DNA of 46,822 bases from Bacteroidota bacterium. Lineage in GTDB: Bacteria; Bacteroidota; Bacteroidia; AKYH767-A; 2013-40CM-41-45. The position numbers and the translations under genes were made by a program. Positions 1-8,373 of the stretch are shown here, in pieces; position 1 is the stretch's first letter; each line of letters starts with the position of its first letter. The stretch covers positions 1 to 46,822 of the forward strand of contig JAPLDB010000111.1 of assembly GCA_026391975.1 (NCBI GenBank), written 5' to 3'. The notes under the pieces were generated by a model that saw nothing but the letters and a program-made list of their open reading frames with translations, had not been told where the DNA came from and searched no databases.

Positions 1-48
1 TTCGTCGTTGTCGAATTTCTATCTTATTTTTACCCATAATTAAGTTGA

Positions 49-543
49 TTTTTTGTCAACTTTTTTCAGGCACTTACAGATTCAATCAATCTTGGGAATA
101 TTCAGATTTGTAATGATGCCACATCTTCGAACAGCTTCATAATAAATGGTCAGGCATATAATAATGTTAGAGTAAACATTTTCAACACTACCTCGAACGG
201 CGCTAATTATATTATTGCGTCAAACACAACTGAAGCGAGTGTTTGGGGAATCTCAAATATTGGCGAGTCCTCAATTCACACATATTTTACAGGAAATCAG
301 TCGATTGCCATTGATCTAAATGAGAATTTTGATTCAACATTTACAATTACTGTAGCGGATGACTTTTATTGTCCATCGCATGCTGCATCAGATCACTTTT
401 ATATAAATGTAACTGAATACGGAAATGTTGGAGACACAATAAGGGGATCTTTTAATGGCAAAATGATAAATTGGAGTGATACTTCAAAAACATTACTTGT
501 AACTGATGGAAAATTTGCATTTCTCAGAGGAGCGGATCAATAA
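49..543 (+). CDS. Hypothetical protein, C-terminal fragment (5' end missing or frameshifted)
   Basis: An open frame ends at the TAA at 541-543 and runs back to an in-frame stop at 46-48. It has no start codon near its beginning; the only ATG lies close to the end. The translation looks like real secreted-protein sequence, rich in Asn, Thr and Ser, and ends with the motif TDGKFAFLRG, which resembles the ends of Bacteroidota beta-sandwich lipoproteins of unknown function. The missing N-terminus could lie in another frame upstream (a frameshift), or the gene could be a remnant. The first 48 bases carry two in-frame stops, so this is not simply a gene cut by the window edge. I assign no function. 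Confidence 0.4.
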   Translation, partial: FFVNFFQALTDSINLGNIQICNDATSSNSFIINGQAYNNVRVNIFNTTSNGANYIIASNTTEASVWGISNIGESSIHTYFTGNQSIAIDLNENFDSTFTITVADDFYCPSHAASDHFYINVTEYGNVGDTIRGSFNGKMINWSDTSKTLLVTDGKFAFLRGADQ

Positions 544-623
544 AATTTCAATTTGCGGTAATTGATAAACACATCGCACATCCCAATTTTATTCTCCACT
601 TTTGCGCTCAGAAATAACTGAGT

Positions 624-1874
624 ATGACTTTAGCAGAAATAATAACCATCGGAGATGAGCTCCTCATCGGACAGGTAATAGACACAAACAGCGCCTGGAT
701 CGGCCAGCAGCTGAATGAAATAGGGATTAAGGTTCACCAGATCACTTCTGTAAGTGACAATGAGCAACACATCCTCAGTGCATTAAAGGAAGCGCAGCAG
801 CGGGCTGATGTTATTCTTATTACAGGAGGACTTGGACCTACCAAAGACGATATTACCAAGTACACGTTATGCAAATTCTTCAAATCAAATTTGCGGTTTG
901 ACGAAAGCGCATTTTTGCAGGTGGAAAAATTATTCAAAGCCCGCGGGCGTCAGGTTACTGATGTAAACCGCAAACAGGCAGAAGTTCCTGAAAAGTGTGA
1001 GGTGATACCCAACACACAAGGCACTGCACCCGGCATGTGGTTCGAGGAGAAGAGAAGAATATTTGTTTCCATGCCCGGCGTACCTTATGAAATGAAAAGT
1101 ATGATGCAGCAGGAAGTGCTTCCTCGATTGCAAAAGCTTTTCACCAAAGGAGTGATCATTCACAAGACCACCTGGTTCCAGGGCATTGGAGAATCATTTC
1201 TCTCTGACATGATCGAGCAATGGGAACTCGCTTTGCCGGCACACCTGAAGCTTGCCTATCTCCCCTCTTCGGGAATCCTCAGGTTGCGACTTACTGCTAC
1301 AGGAACTTCAGAAACTGAACTGATCAGTCACATGGATGAAGAACTGAAAAAACTTCATGCAATTGCCGGAGAATATATTTTCGGAGCAGGTGATGATACG
1401 CTTGAAAAAGTAACAGCCAGATTGCTCACTGAGCAAAAAGCTACCATCAGCACAGCAGAAAGTTGCACCGGTGGATACATTGCACACCGCATTACTACAG
1501 TTCCCGGAAGCTCCAATTACTACATGGGATCTGTAGTTGCCTATGACAATTCTATCAAGGAAAATTTCCTTGGGGTTCCATCCTCCATGATTGAAAAATA
1601 TGGTGCAGTAAGTGAAGAGGTCGTCGTTGAAATGGCCAAAAGTGTAAAGGAAAAATTCAAGACAGATTATTCCATTGCCTGTTCAGGCATTGCCGGACCG
1701 GCAGGAGGTACAGAAGAAAAACCTGTAGGTACAGTTCACCTTGCCATTGCACACCCGGGAGGGATCTTTACAAAAAAACTCATGCTTGGTACAGACCGCG
1801 AACGCATCATCAGGGAAACAGCTTATAATGCTTTCAATAACCTGCGGAAGATCTTAACCGGAAAAATCAAATGA
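624..1874 (+). CDS. cinA: CinA family protein (NMN amidohydrolase / pyrophosphatase)
   Basis: The 416-residue product has the full two-domain CinA architecture. Residues 1-170 form the MoaB/MogA-like domain, with GGLGPTKDD at 68-76 and the MPGVPYEM segment near 150. Residues about 258-410 form the CinA C-terminal nicotinamide-nucleotide amidohydrolase domain, with AESCTGG near 278-284 and SGIAGPAGGTEEKPVGTV near 354-371. The family hydrolyses ADP-ribose-type pyrophosphates and deamidates NMN in cytoplasmic pyridine-nucleotide recycling; competence-related names are historical. The stop overlaps the start of the RidA gene (ATGA at 1871-1874), so the two are probably translationally coupled. 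A 5-bp inverted repeat (607-611 with 618-622) sits immediately before the ATG and might affect initiation. Confidence 0.95.
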   Translation: MTLAEIITIGDELLIGQVIDTNSAWIGQQLNEIGIKVHQITSVSDNEQHILSALKEAQQRADVILITGGLGPTKDDITKYTLCKFFKSNLRFDESAFLQVEKLFKARGRQVTDVNRKQAEVPEKCEVIPNTQGTAPGMWFEEKRRIFVSMPGVPYEMKSMMQQEVLPRLQKLFTKGVIIHKTTWFQGIGESFLSDMIEQWELALPAHLKLAYLPSSGILRLRLTATGTSETELISHMDEELKKLHAIAGEYIFGAGDDTLEKVTARLLTEQKATISTAESCTGGYIAHRITTVPGSSNYYMGSVVAYDNSIKENFLGVPSSMIEKYGAVSEEVVVEMAKSVKEKFKTDYSIACSGIAGPAGGTEEKPVGTVHLAIAHPGGIFTKKLMLGTDRERIIRETAYNAFNNLRKILTGKIK

Positions 1875-2260
1875 TAGAAAGGATCAATATTTCCTCGTCC
1901 TCACCATGGGAGGATATCGTAGGGTACTCACGGGCAGTCCGTGTAGGAAACATTGTGGTAGTTGCCGGTACAACTGCAAGCGAAGGGGAATCCATCATCG
2001 GGATGGGAAACCTTTACGAGCAAACGAAATTCGTCTTTCAAAAAATTGAGAAGGCCCTCCGGGATGCCGGGGCCGCTATGAATGATGTTGTTCGCACGCG
2101 CATGTTTGTAACCGACATTTCAAAATGGGAAGAAGCAGGCAAGGCCCATGCTGAATTTTTCAAAGACATTAAACCGGTGGCAACAATGGTTGAAGTATCA
2201 AGGCTCATTCACCCTGATCTGCTTATCGAAATTGAAGTGACTGCTGTCCTGAAAAATTGA
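1871..2260 (+). CDS. RidA/YjgF/UK114 family protein
   Basis: This 129-residue protein belongs to the Rid family, whose archetype hydrolyses reactive enamine/imine intermediates released by PLP enzymes in the cytoplasm. The signature VEVSRL...DLLIEIEVTAV is at 107-126. It includes Arg111, the position of the catalytic Arg105 of E. coli RidA, and the conserved EIE that follows. The central stretch VVVAGTTAS is also typical. The gene overlaps cinA by 4 bp, so the two probably share a transcript. The family has several subgroups (RidA, Rid1-3), and I cannot say from sequence alone whether this member is a true imine deaminase. Confidence 0.93.
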   Translation: MIERINISSSSPWEDIVGYSRAVRVGNIVVVAGTTASEGESIIGMGNLYEQTKFVFQKIEKALRDAGAAMNDVVRTRMFVTDISKWEEAGKAHAEFFKDIKPVATMVEVSRLIHPDLLIEIEVTAVLKN

Positions 2261-2294
2261 GTGGAATGTCAATGAAAATTCAAGAATAGAATGA

Positions 2295-2441
2295 GAATAT
2301 TCGGCGTTGCTAAAATTTGGAATTCGGAAAAGTCGGTTTCACGCAATCCCGATAGTCCTGCCAGAATGACCCGGTTGGGCATGTTTTCGGGACGCCAAGA
2401 GCGCAAAGGGAAAAATGAAATTTTAGCACCACCGAATATCC
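2295..2441. repeat. Intergenic inverted-repeat element with 24-bp imperfect arms
   Basis: The arms at 2295-2318 and 2418-2441 are imperfect inverted repeats (about 20 of 24 positions), each containing CTAAAATTT and ATATTCGG or their complements. They enclose about 100 bp with no reading frame. This interior holds CCCGATAG and CGGGACG half-palindromes and a GCGCAAAGG string that recurs near 42.4 kb. It fills most of the gap between ridA and the DUF983 gene. It may be a small non-autonomous repeat or a structured RNA. Confidence 0.55.
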
Positions 2442-2456
2442 AGAATTAATGAGGCT

Positions 2457-2849
2457 ATGAAACTTAAAGAAAAGCTATTTTCCGTACTAAATAACAAGTG
2501 TCCAAAATGCCATAAAGGACCTGTATTTGAGGTAAACAACCCATATAATTTAAAGCGTTTTGACAAGATGCATAAATCCTGTCCCTGCTGTGGTGAAACT
2601 TATCATAAAGAGCCAGGGTTTTATTACGGAGCCATGATCGTTAGTTACATGCTTAATGGGGCATTATTCATTTTTACCTTTCTGGGCATTTACGTTCCAA
2701 TGGAGATTGATGCCATCTCATATATCGTTACCATGGGGTTGCTTATCGTAATCCTTGCACCACTTACCTTCCGGCTTTCAAGATTGGTTTGGCTTAACGT
2801 ATTTGTGGGTTTTGATCCAGCTGCAAAATGCTTCAATCCGGAGCTTTAA
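2457..2849 (+). CDS. DUF983 family membrane protein
   Basis: This 130-residue protein has an N-terminal zinc-ribbon-like segment with CPKC at 15-18 and CPCC at 42-45, followed by the conserved EPGFYYGAM stretch. Two hydrophobic segments follow, at about 57-80 and 86-105. This is the standard layout of DUF983, a small inner-membrane family of unknown function that is common in Bacteroidota and Alphaproteobacteria. The ATG at 2457 puts the first Cys pair at the usual distance from the start. It lies just upstream of rpmB but is separated from it by a good promoter, so the two need not be co-transcribed. Confidence 0.88.
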   Translation: MKLKEKLFSVLNNKCPKCHKGPVFEVNNPYNLKRFDKMHKSCPCCGETYHKEPGFYYGAMIVSYMLNGALFIFTFLGIYVPMEIDAISYIVTMGLLIVILAPLTFRLSRLVWLNVFVGFDPAAKCFNPEL

Positions 2850-2874
2850 TCCACCAATTTTTTTTATCCTGATA

Positions 2875-2905
2875 TTTTGTCAATCAATAAAATATTCTAT
2901 TTTTG
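2875..2905 (+). promoter_or_regulatory. Bacteroidota-type promoter upstream of rpmB
   Basis: TTTTG at 2875-2879 is followed after 18 bp by TATTTTTG at 2898-2905. This matches the Bacteroidota sigma-ABfr consensus (-33 TTTG, -7 TAnnTTTG). Transcription would start near 2911, about 27 bp before the rpmB ATG. Confidence 0.75.
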
Positions 2906-2937
2906 CAGCCCTTTTAAAACGAATAATAGTACGACCA

Positions 2938-3171
2938 ATGGCAAGAATATGTGATTTAACCGGAAAACGCGCGATGGTAGGCAATAATGTCTCCTTCTCA
3001 AATAAGAAGACCAAGCGCAGATTTAACCCAAATCTTCAAACTAAGCGGTTTTGGGTACCTGAAATGAAGGACTGGATTACCTTAAAAGTATCCACTTCTG
3101 CTCTTCGCACTATTAGCCGTCATGGCATCAGTGCAGTCATTGACAAAGCCATTAAAAAAGGAAAAGTTTAA
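2938..3171 (+). CDS. rpmB: 50S ribosomal protein L28
   Basis: The 77-residue product is a complete L28, a basic protein of the large ribosomal subunit. It opens with MARICDLTGKR, continues with the NVSFSNKKTKRRFNPNLQ stretch and ends with the Lys-rich KAIKKGKV. The frame stays open for 61 codons upstream, but L28 proteins start with M-x-(R/K)-x-C-x-L-T-G-K, and the promoter at 2875-2905 lies inside that extension, so the ATG at 2938 is the start. In many Bacteroidota rpmB is followed by rpmG. Here a terminator follows directly, and no L33 gene is seen in the window. Confidence 0.97.
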   Translation: MARICDLTGKRAMVGNNVSFSNKKTKRRFNPNLQTKRFWVPEMKDWITLKVSTSALRTISRHGISAVIDKAIKKGKV

Positions 3172-3191
3172 CACACCACTTGAAAAACGAT

Positions 3192-3226
3192 AAAACCGTC
3201 CCGGGGTAACCGAGGCGGTTTTTTTT
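3192..3226 (+). terminator. Rho-independent terminator after rpmB
   Basis: AAAACCG at 3192-3198 pairs with CGGTTTT at 3216-3222. The stem is partly extended inward through a GC-rich loop and is followed by an uninterrupted run of T to 3226. It starts about 20 bp after the rpmB stop. Confidence 0.85.
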
Positions 3227-3295
3227 ATGTCCACGAATGACAGCTGTATAGCATAAGGCTTGGCCGAAGATGGTAACCAAAAACAAAAAAAAATT

Positions 3296-3351
3296 GCCAC
3301 AGATTCACAGATTTTAAATACTCAATGAAAACCTATCTGGGAATCTGTGGC
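3296..3351. repeat. Inverted repeat headed TTGCCAC
   Basis: GCCACAGATTC at 3296-3306 is a perfect 11-bp inverted match to GAATCTGTGGC at 3341-3351. It lies in the gene-free stretch 3227-3480 between rpmB and the cas6-like gene. TTGCCAC heads also occur at 9729, 19355 and 44834. Nothing else is recognisable in this gap. Confidence 0.6.
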
Positions 3352-3480
3352 GATTTACTTTCATTTATTCCACCTATCCTAAGGCCGGATTAGGAATTCC
3401 TGCGATTAAGATTGTAATTCTAAACACAAGCATTGAAATAAAAATCCTTTAAGACTTGATAGGAGTGTCTGCTGAGTGCA

Positions 3481-4248
3481 TTACGGAACCAGTGGCTCAC
3501 TTGCCGGTGGCGCCTCAGGAACGACATCCAGCATACCAAAACCCTGATAAGTATAAAGTCCCATGCCTGACTGCCAGATAAACTTTTGCACCTCAGGGTG
3601 GGCATGCAATGAAAATGGCAGGAGATATCCGTAAATAGTGTGGTTGCTATTGTTCTTATAAATACGGGCAAATTTTTTCTGCGAGTCGATCACCCTTTGG
3701 ATGTATCCCGGATCAGGGGTAATTTCAAACTCTGCATATTCGTTCAGCTGCGACTCAGTATACCCTGCCTTTTCCATTCGGTCAAGGATGGAGTTGAAGA
3801 GAAAATCAGAAAACTCCTGTGATGATGGTTCCAGCGGCGGCGGCGGCGTTTGCATATTGTCAAACGGCTCGTCAGGAATGAGCGGAGAAATGCATACATA
3901 TTTCATCACCGTTTGAAATTCCGGTTCGCTGATTACCTGGTAAGACTTAGGAACGAGGGTTAGCTTGGCAAAACTGACAAGTCTGCGGTCGAATATCTTT
4001 TTCACCAATGCCATCACAAATTCCTCTTCCGGCGCTGATATCACCAATGAAACCTTAGAAGAAAGAAAGCGGATCTGTCCGTTCAGCACTTTAGAAGTAC
4101 CCTTGAGGGACGAGAATGTATATTGGGTAGATTTGATTGGCAATTCTTCAATCACCTCATCCATAAATGCTGAAATAATTTTTTGGTGATGCAAAGGAAC
4201 CATGCCATTGCTGCCATGGACTTTCAAAAAAGAAATTTTAAGACGCAT
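3481..4248 (-). CDS. cas6: CRISPR-associated endoribonuclease Cas6-like protein (isolated)
   Basis: The 255-residue protein reads as a Cas6 family RAMP endoribonuclease, which cuts pre-crRNA within repeats. The N-terminal MRLKISFLKV strand and PLHHQ helix start (His20, His21) match the region that carries the general-base His in many Cas6 proteins. YTFSSLKG at 43-50, the EPEF...YVCISPLIP segment near 108-125, and the C-terminal glycine-rich loop GMGLYTYQGFGML (228-240) are the family landmarks. A proline-rich insert (TPPPPLEP, 134-141) and a Pro/Ala-rich tail after the G-loop are unusual. No other cas gene and no CRISPR array occur in the window, so it is isolated. The assignment comes from motif recognition, not a profile search. 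Confidence 0.8.
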   Translation of the reverse strand: MRLKISFLKVHGSNGMVPLHHQKIISAFMDEVIEELPIKSTQYTFSSLKGTSKVLNGQIRFLSSKVSLVISAPEEEFVMALVKKIFDRRLVSFAKLTLVPKSYQVISEPEFQTVMKYVCISPLIPDEPFDNMQTPPPPLEPSSQEFSDFLFNSILDRMEKAGYTESQLNEYAEFEITPDPGYIQRVIDSQKKFARIYKNNSNHTIYGYLLPFSLHAHPEVQKFIWQSGMGLYTYQGFGMLDVVPEAPPASEPLVP

Positions 4249-4589
4249 AAATAAAGTTTACTGTTTAAAAAACGGTTTGAGAATAAGTACTGATCTGATG
4301 AAATAAATCTTTTGTGCCTGTTAAAAAATGCTCAGTTCCCGGGGCCGGAGTTGTTTCCTCAATACCGTGATTGAAAAGACCGGCCACACAGAAATCAAGG
4401 CAAGTATAAAGGATTTTCCGTTACGCTGTTTGGATGGAGGAAAAAATTATTTTTAACCCTGCAAATAGTGGGGGAATAACCAATACTTTCGGAGTTACTA
4501 ATTACCAATTGATACGAATTTACCAATTACGGATGTACAGATAACAGAATCATTGAATCGGCATTGGGATTTACAATTAAAAACAACTT
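4249..4589. other. Gene-free divergent intergenic region
   Basis: These 341 bp separate the divergent cas6-like and PKD-protein genes and must carry both promoters. I see AT-rich sequence and short TTACCAATT/AATTACC echoes near 4498-4530, but no consensus promoter pair, hairpin or small gene I can support. Confidence 0.5.
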
Positions 4590-6350
4590 ATGAGAAAAGC
4601 GATTTTATTTTTTTTGACAGGCCTCCTGCTCCACTCTACTAACAATGCCTTAGCGCAGTGCACCATTGATTCTTCCCAGACGGCTGCCGGGGTTTATCCG
4701 AATGTACTTCCTGATGGAACGGCCGGACAACCTTATACTCAGGATATCACTTTTGTTATGCTACTCGACACGCTGGGATTGCCGATCACGAATTACCACA
4801 TTACAACAGTAACAGGCTTACCCATCGGACTTAACTGGCAGTGCAACAATTTTGCAAATGGTTGTAATTATGATCCGACGGTTAACCTTTATGGTTGCGC
4901 AAACATCAGTGGGACGCCTTTAATACCCGGTACCTATGTTGCACATGTGACTGTGATAGCCACCATTTCTGTGGTTGGCGATCAGACAGTTGATTACCCG
5001 ATTCCATTAAATATACTTCCAGCTCAGTCCAGCAATAATGGTTTTTCAATGACCAACAGTTCAGGATGTGATCCACTTACAGTTTCCTTCACAAACAATG
5101 ATCCCGGACAACTTTCCTATCAATGGGATTTCGGTGATGGCATTCAAAGTAACCTTGAAAACCCTGCTCCACATACCTACACTGTCCCCGGTGATTATAT
5201 TGTTACGCAAACGGTAATTCCCAATATCACCCCTGACTACTACCTTACCAGTGTTACAGTGAACAGTATTCCGGATAATTACGGAGGACCCATTGACGAT
5301 CCCGACATGTATCTACTCATAGACAATGCAGGTGGTACAACGGTTTACGATTCTCGTCCGGCGCAGAATGGCTTGTTCCCGCCACAAACATGGGGCATTC
5401 CCAACATTCTCCTTGCGAATGAAAACTATACGATCCATGTATGGGATGAGGACGGTGGATTATTTGGGGCAGATGATGACCTTGGCGTAATCAGTTTTGC
5501 CGGCAATGGAACCAGCGGCAATGCAACAGCAACTGTTGGCGGTGCAAACGGAACATTGAATCTCGATTATGTTATTTTTCAGACTCCGGTAAATCCAATC
5601 ATTACAACTGATACTATCCATGTTTATCCTTCGCAGGCAATGCCTGTACTGACAGTAACAGGCAATACATCTTTCTGTGAAGGAGATTCACTTGTGCTTA
5701 CTTCCAGTGAGCCAACAGGTAATCAATGGTTTGTTGACAGCACTATACTGACCGGCGATACAAATCAAACATACGTTGTTACACAAAGTGGATTGTATTA
5801 TCTGACAGTGACAAATAGTTTTGGATGTTCTGCAACAGCATACATGACAGATACTGTTCATGTATATGGCAATCCACCACATCCTACCATTCTGATCGCA
5901 GGAGATACGCTGAAATGCCTTCTGGCAGGTTACAATTATCAATGGCTATTGAATGATACAGCCATCGCAGGAGAAACAAATGCATTTACGGTTCCACTGG
6001 TTACAGGAAACTATTCAGTTGTTATTTCTACAACGCAAGGCTGCAGCGATACTTCGCAGGTGCTGTATTTTACTTTCACAGGATTGGGCAGCGCACAAAA
6101 TACTTCGCAGGAAATATTAATTTATCCCAATCCGGTAAACAGAACATTACATATTGAATGCGAACTAGCAGGAATTGCAAACCTAAGATTGAGTGATGTT
6201 ACCGGAAAAATCGTTTTTGAAAAGGAACTGATTTCGACGTCGCAGCACTTGCATGAGACGATTGATGTATCAGGTCTTGAGAAAGGAATTTATTTTCTGG
6301 AACTGAATGCAAGCGGAAAGAAGGTGCTCAGGAAGATTGCGGTGAATTGA
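4590..6350 (+). CDS. Secreted PKD/Ig-domain protein with T9SS type A sorting domain
   Basis: The 586-residue protein has a signal peptide ending near ALAQ (residue 23). A putative-Ig-type segment follows, then a PKD domain with the classical WDFGDG motif. Next comes a segment of about 90 residues with acidic DDPDMYLLID and WDEDGGLFGADDD motifs that resembles a calcium-binding C2-type beta-sandwich. An Ig-like domain (CEGDSLVL...GCSA) is followed by a C-terminal type A sorting domain that starts at IYPNPV and ends KKVLRKIAVN. It should be exported by Sec and then by T9SS to the cell surface or medium. Unlike the proteins at 13-40 kb it lacks the shared ICPGTC PKD variant, so it is not part of that family. 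Its ligand or function is unknown. Confidence 0.85.
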   Translation: MRKAILFFLTGLLLHSTNNALAQCTIDSSQTAAGVYPNVLPDGTAGQPYTQDITFVMLLDTLGLPITNYHITTVTGLPIGLNWQCNNFANGCNYDPTVNLYGCANISGTPLIPGTYVAHVTVIATISVVGDQTVDYPIPLNILPAQSSNNGFSMTNSSGCDPLTVSFTNNDPGQLSYQWDFGDGIQSNLENPAPHTYTVPGDYIVTQTVIPNITPDYYLTSVTVNSIPDNYGGPIDDPDMYLLIDNAGGTTVYDSRPAQNGLFPPQTWGIPNILLANENYTIHVWDEDGGLFGADDDLGVISFAGNGTSGNATATVGGANGTLNLDYVIFQTPVNPIITTDTIHVYPSQAMPVLTVTGNTSFCEGDSLVLTSSEPTGNQWFVDSTILTGDTNQTYVVTQSGLYYLTVTNSFGCSATAYMTDTVHVYGNPPHPTILIAGDTLKCLLAGYNYQWLLNDTAIAGETNAFTVPLVTGNYSVVISTTQGCSDTSQVLYFTFTGLGSAQNTSQEILIYPNPVNRTLHIECELAGIANLRLSDVTGKIVFEKELISTSQHLHETIDVSGLEKGIYFLELNASGKKVLRKIAVN

Positions 6351-6383
6351 ATTAGCTGAAAATTACGCACACAATTTCTCCAC

Positions 6384-6487
6384 TCACCCCTCCCGATACA
6401 TCGGGACCTAAAGGGAGTTTAACAGTTGCTATTTAATTCCGGAACATTTCACCCCTCCCGATACGTCGGGACCTAAAGGGTGTTTAA
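6384..6487. repeat. Two direct 39-bp repeats, each with a TCCCGA..TCGGGA palindrome
   Basis: Copies at 6384-6422 and 6449-6487 differ at two positions. Each contains TCCCGATA(C)(A/G)TCGGGA followed by CCTAAAGGG. They lie between the convergent PKD-protein and dnaB genes and could act as a bidirectional terminator, but neither has a clean T tract. Confidence 0.7.
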
Positions 6488-6535
6488 GGCAGTACTAATA
6501 ATTTTGCTTAAGATGTAAAGTAAATTCCGCAAGTT

Positions 6536-8092
6536 TTAGAAAGGAACATCTTCCCCTTCGTCCTTCATGTCGTTCATGCGGGAGCCGACGATGATGCGGT
6601 TGCTTCCATAATCTGTTACGGAGCCGCTTGGAACTGCTTCGGAAGGAATTTCAGAATAATCTGAATCGGCAAATTTAGCGAGGTGGTTGATGAACTTGAG
6701 TTTCACCGTATCAAGCTTACCATTTCTGTGTTTGGCAATGATAAGTTCTGCGACTCCTTTTGTGGAGTTGTTTTCCTCATCAACTTCAAGACCATAATAC
6801 TCCGGACGGTAAATGAAAAGTACCATGTCGGCATCCTGCTCAATGGCACCGGACTCACGAAGGTCGCTCAGCTGCGGGCGCTTGGAAGAACCTGTGCGGG
6901 TTTCAACCTGACGACTTAACTGGGACAATGCAATAACGGGAATGCTCAACTCCTTCGCAATCGCCTTCAATGAACGGGAAATTGTACTGATCTCCTGTTC
7001 ACGGTTTCCATTCTTATGATCTACATCGGCGCGCATCAATTGAAGGTAATCAACAACGACGCACTGGATATCATGCATCTGTTTCAGTCTTCTGCACTTG
7101 GACCTGAAATCGAAAATAGAAAGTGAAGGCGTATCGTCAATGTAGATAGGTGCGTCAGAAAGCTTGCCTGTCATGGCCACCAGCTGCTGCCATTCTGAAT
7201 CGTTCAGTCTTCCTTTTTTCAGGTTTTCAGAGTCGATTCCGGTTTCTGAGGAGATCAAACGCTGCACGAGCTGCACGCTGGACATTTCCAGTGAGAATAC
7301 AGCAATTGGTTTTTGAAACTGTACAGCAGTATTCCTTGCCAGCGACATTACAAATGCCGTTTTACCCATACCCGGGCGGGCGGCGATAATGATCAGGTCA
7401 CTTTTCTGCCATCCTCCTGTAATGCGGTCAAGTTCGGTAAAGCCTGTTGGAACGCCACTGATTCCATCACCATGTTTACGGGCTGATTCAATAGCCTTGT
7501 AAGCTTCGCTGATCATGGAACTCATTTCACGGAAGTTCCGTTTGATATTTCCCTGGGCGATGTCGTAAAGATTTTTTTCTGCCTTGTCAAGCAAGCTGAA
7601 AACGTCAGAAGTATCTTCGTAAGAATCCTTGATCGTTTCAGAAGAGATACGGATCAGTTCACGCTGAATATGTTTCTGTAATATTATGCGAGAGTGGAAT
7701 TCAATATTTGCAGCTGAAGCAACACGGTTGGTAAGCTGCGTGATGTAAAATGGACCGCCAACGATATCCAGTTCTGCGGAATGCTTGAGTTCGTTGGTAA
7801 CAGTAAGGATATCAATCGGTTCACTCTTCTCAAACAATCTTCTGATAGCAGCAAAAATACGCTGATGCGAATCCTTGTAGAAAGATTCCGGGTGCAGGAT
7901 ATCAATGACAGAGGTAAGTGCATCACGTTCAAGCATCAAAGCACCAAGCACAGCTTCTTCAAGATCAACAGCCTGTGGAGGAAGTTTACCGAATTGCTGC
8001 TGAATGACCTGGTGTGCCGGCGACTTGCTCGTAATCCTCCGTTTTGCCGAGAGGATATCGTTTGCCTGACTATTGTCTGCTGTCTCAACCAT
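6536..8092 (-). CDS. dnaB: Replicative DNA helicase DnaB
   Basis: The 518-residue protein is a full-length DnaB, the hexameric 5'-3' helicase that unwinds the fork and works with DnaG primase. The N-terminal domain spans about 38-150, beginning PPQAVDLEEAVLGALM. The RecA-like C-terminal domain has Walker A ARPGMGKT at 238-245, the VVVDYLQLM Walker B segment and the SQLSRQVETR arginine-finger region. A DEGEDVPF acidic tail closes it, as is usual in Bacteroidota. It appears monocistronic and converges with the upstream PKD-protein gene. No intein or phage neighbours are seen, so this is the chromosomal housekeeping copy. Confidence 0.97.
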   Translation of the reverse strand: MVETADNSQANDILSAKRRITSKSPAHQVIQQQFGKLPPQAVDLEEAVLGALMLERDALTSVIDILHPESFYKDSHQRIFAAIRRLFEKSEPIDILTVTNELKHSAELDIVGGPFYITQLTNRVASAANIEFHSRIILQKHIQRELIRISSETIKDSYEDTSDVFSLLDKAEKNLYDIAQGNIKRNFREMSSMISEAYKAIESARKHGDGISGVPTGFTELDRITGGWQKSDLIIIAARPGMGKTAFVMSLARNTAVQFQKPIAVFSLEMSSVQLVQRLISSETGIDSENLKKGRLNDSEWQQLVAMTGKLSDAPIYIDDTPSLSIFDFRSKCRRLKQMHDIQCVVVDYLQLMRADVDHKNGNREQEISTISRSLKAIAKELSIPVIALSQLSRQVETRTGSSKRPQLSDLRESGAIEQDADMVLFIYRPEYYGLEVDEENNSTKGVAELIIAKHRNGKLDTVKLKFINHLAKFADSDYSEIPSEAVPSGSVTDYGSNRIIVGSRMNDMKDEGEDVPF

Positions 8093-8229
8093 GATGTAAA
8101 TTTACCGAATATGTCAGCGAAAAATACCCTGACAAAAGAAATTACGTGTTTATGATTTTTCCTAAAAAGGGAGACGAAAGTATTAAAAAGGGGGGTGCAA
8201 ATATTGAATGTTGAAAACTAAATCCTGGT

Positions 8230-8355
8230 GTGCGAATAACGAAAGCTTACGAATTCTCAAATATGCGAATTTCCGAATTTAAAATCCGAAGCAACTTTCA
8301 TCAATGAGGTCTTCCATTCGCTTTTCGTAAATTCGTATCGTTTCGTTATTCATAC
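8230..8355. repeat. Long imperfect inverted repeat between dnaB and the lipoprotein gene
   Basis: The segment at 8230-8256 is an imperfect inverted match to about 8330-8355 (roughly 22 of 27 positions, including TTTCGTTATTC). The intervening DNA is full of TTCG/CGAA words. It fills most of the 281-bp divergent gap between dnaB and the gene at 8374, and could form a large hairpin. Confidence 0.5.
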
Positions 8356-8373
8356 AGCGTTATTCGTACATCA

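Noticed and set aside
2755-2937. N-terminal extension of rpmB
   Set aside because: The extra 61 codons overlap the DUF983 gene and include the promoter; L28 proteins begin at the motif MARICDLTGKR.
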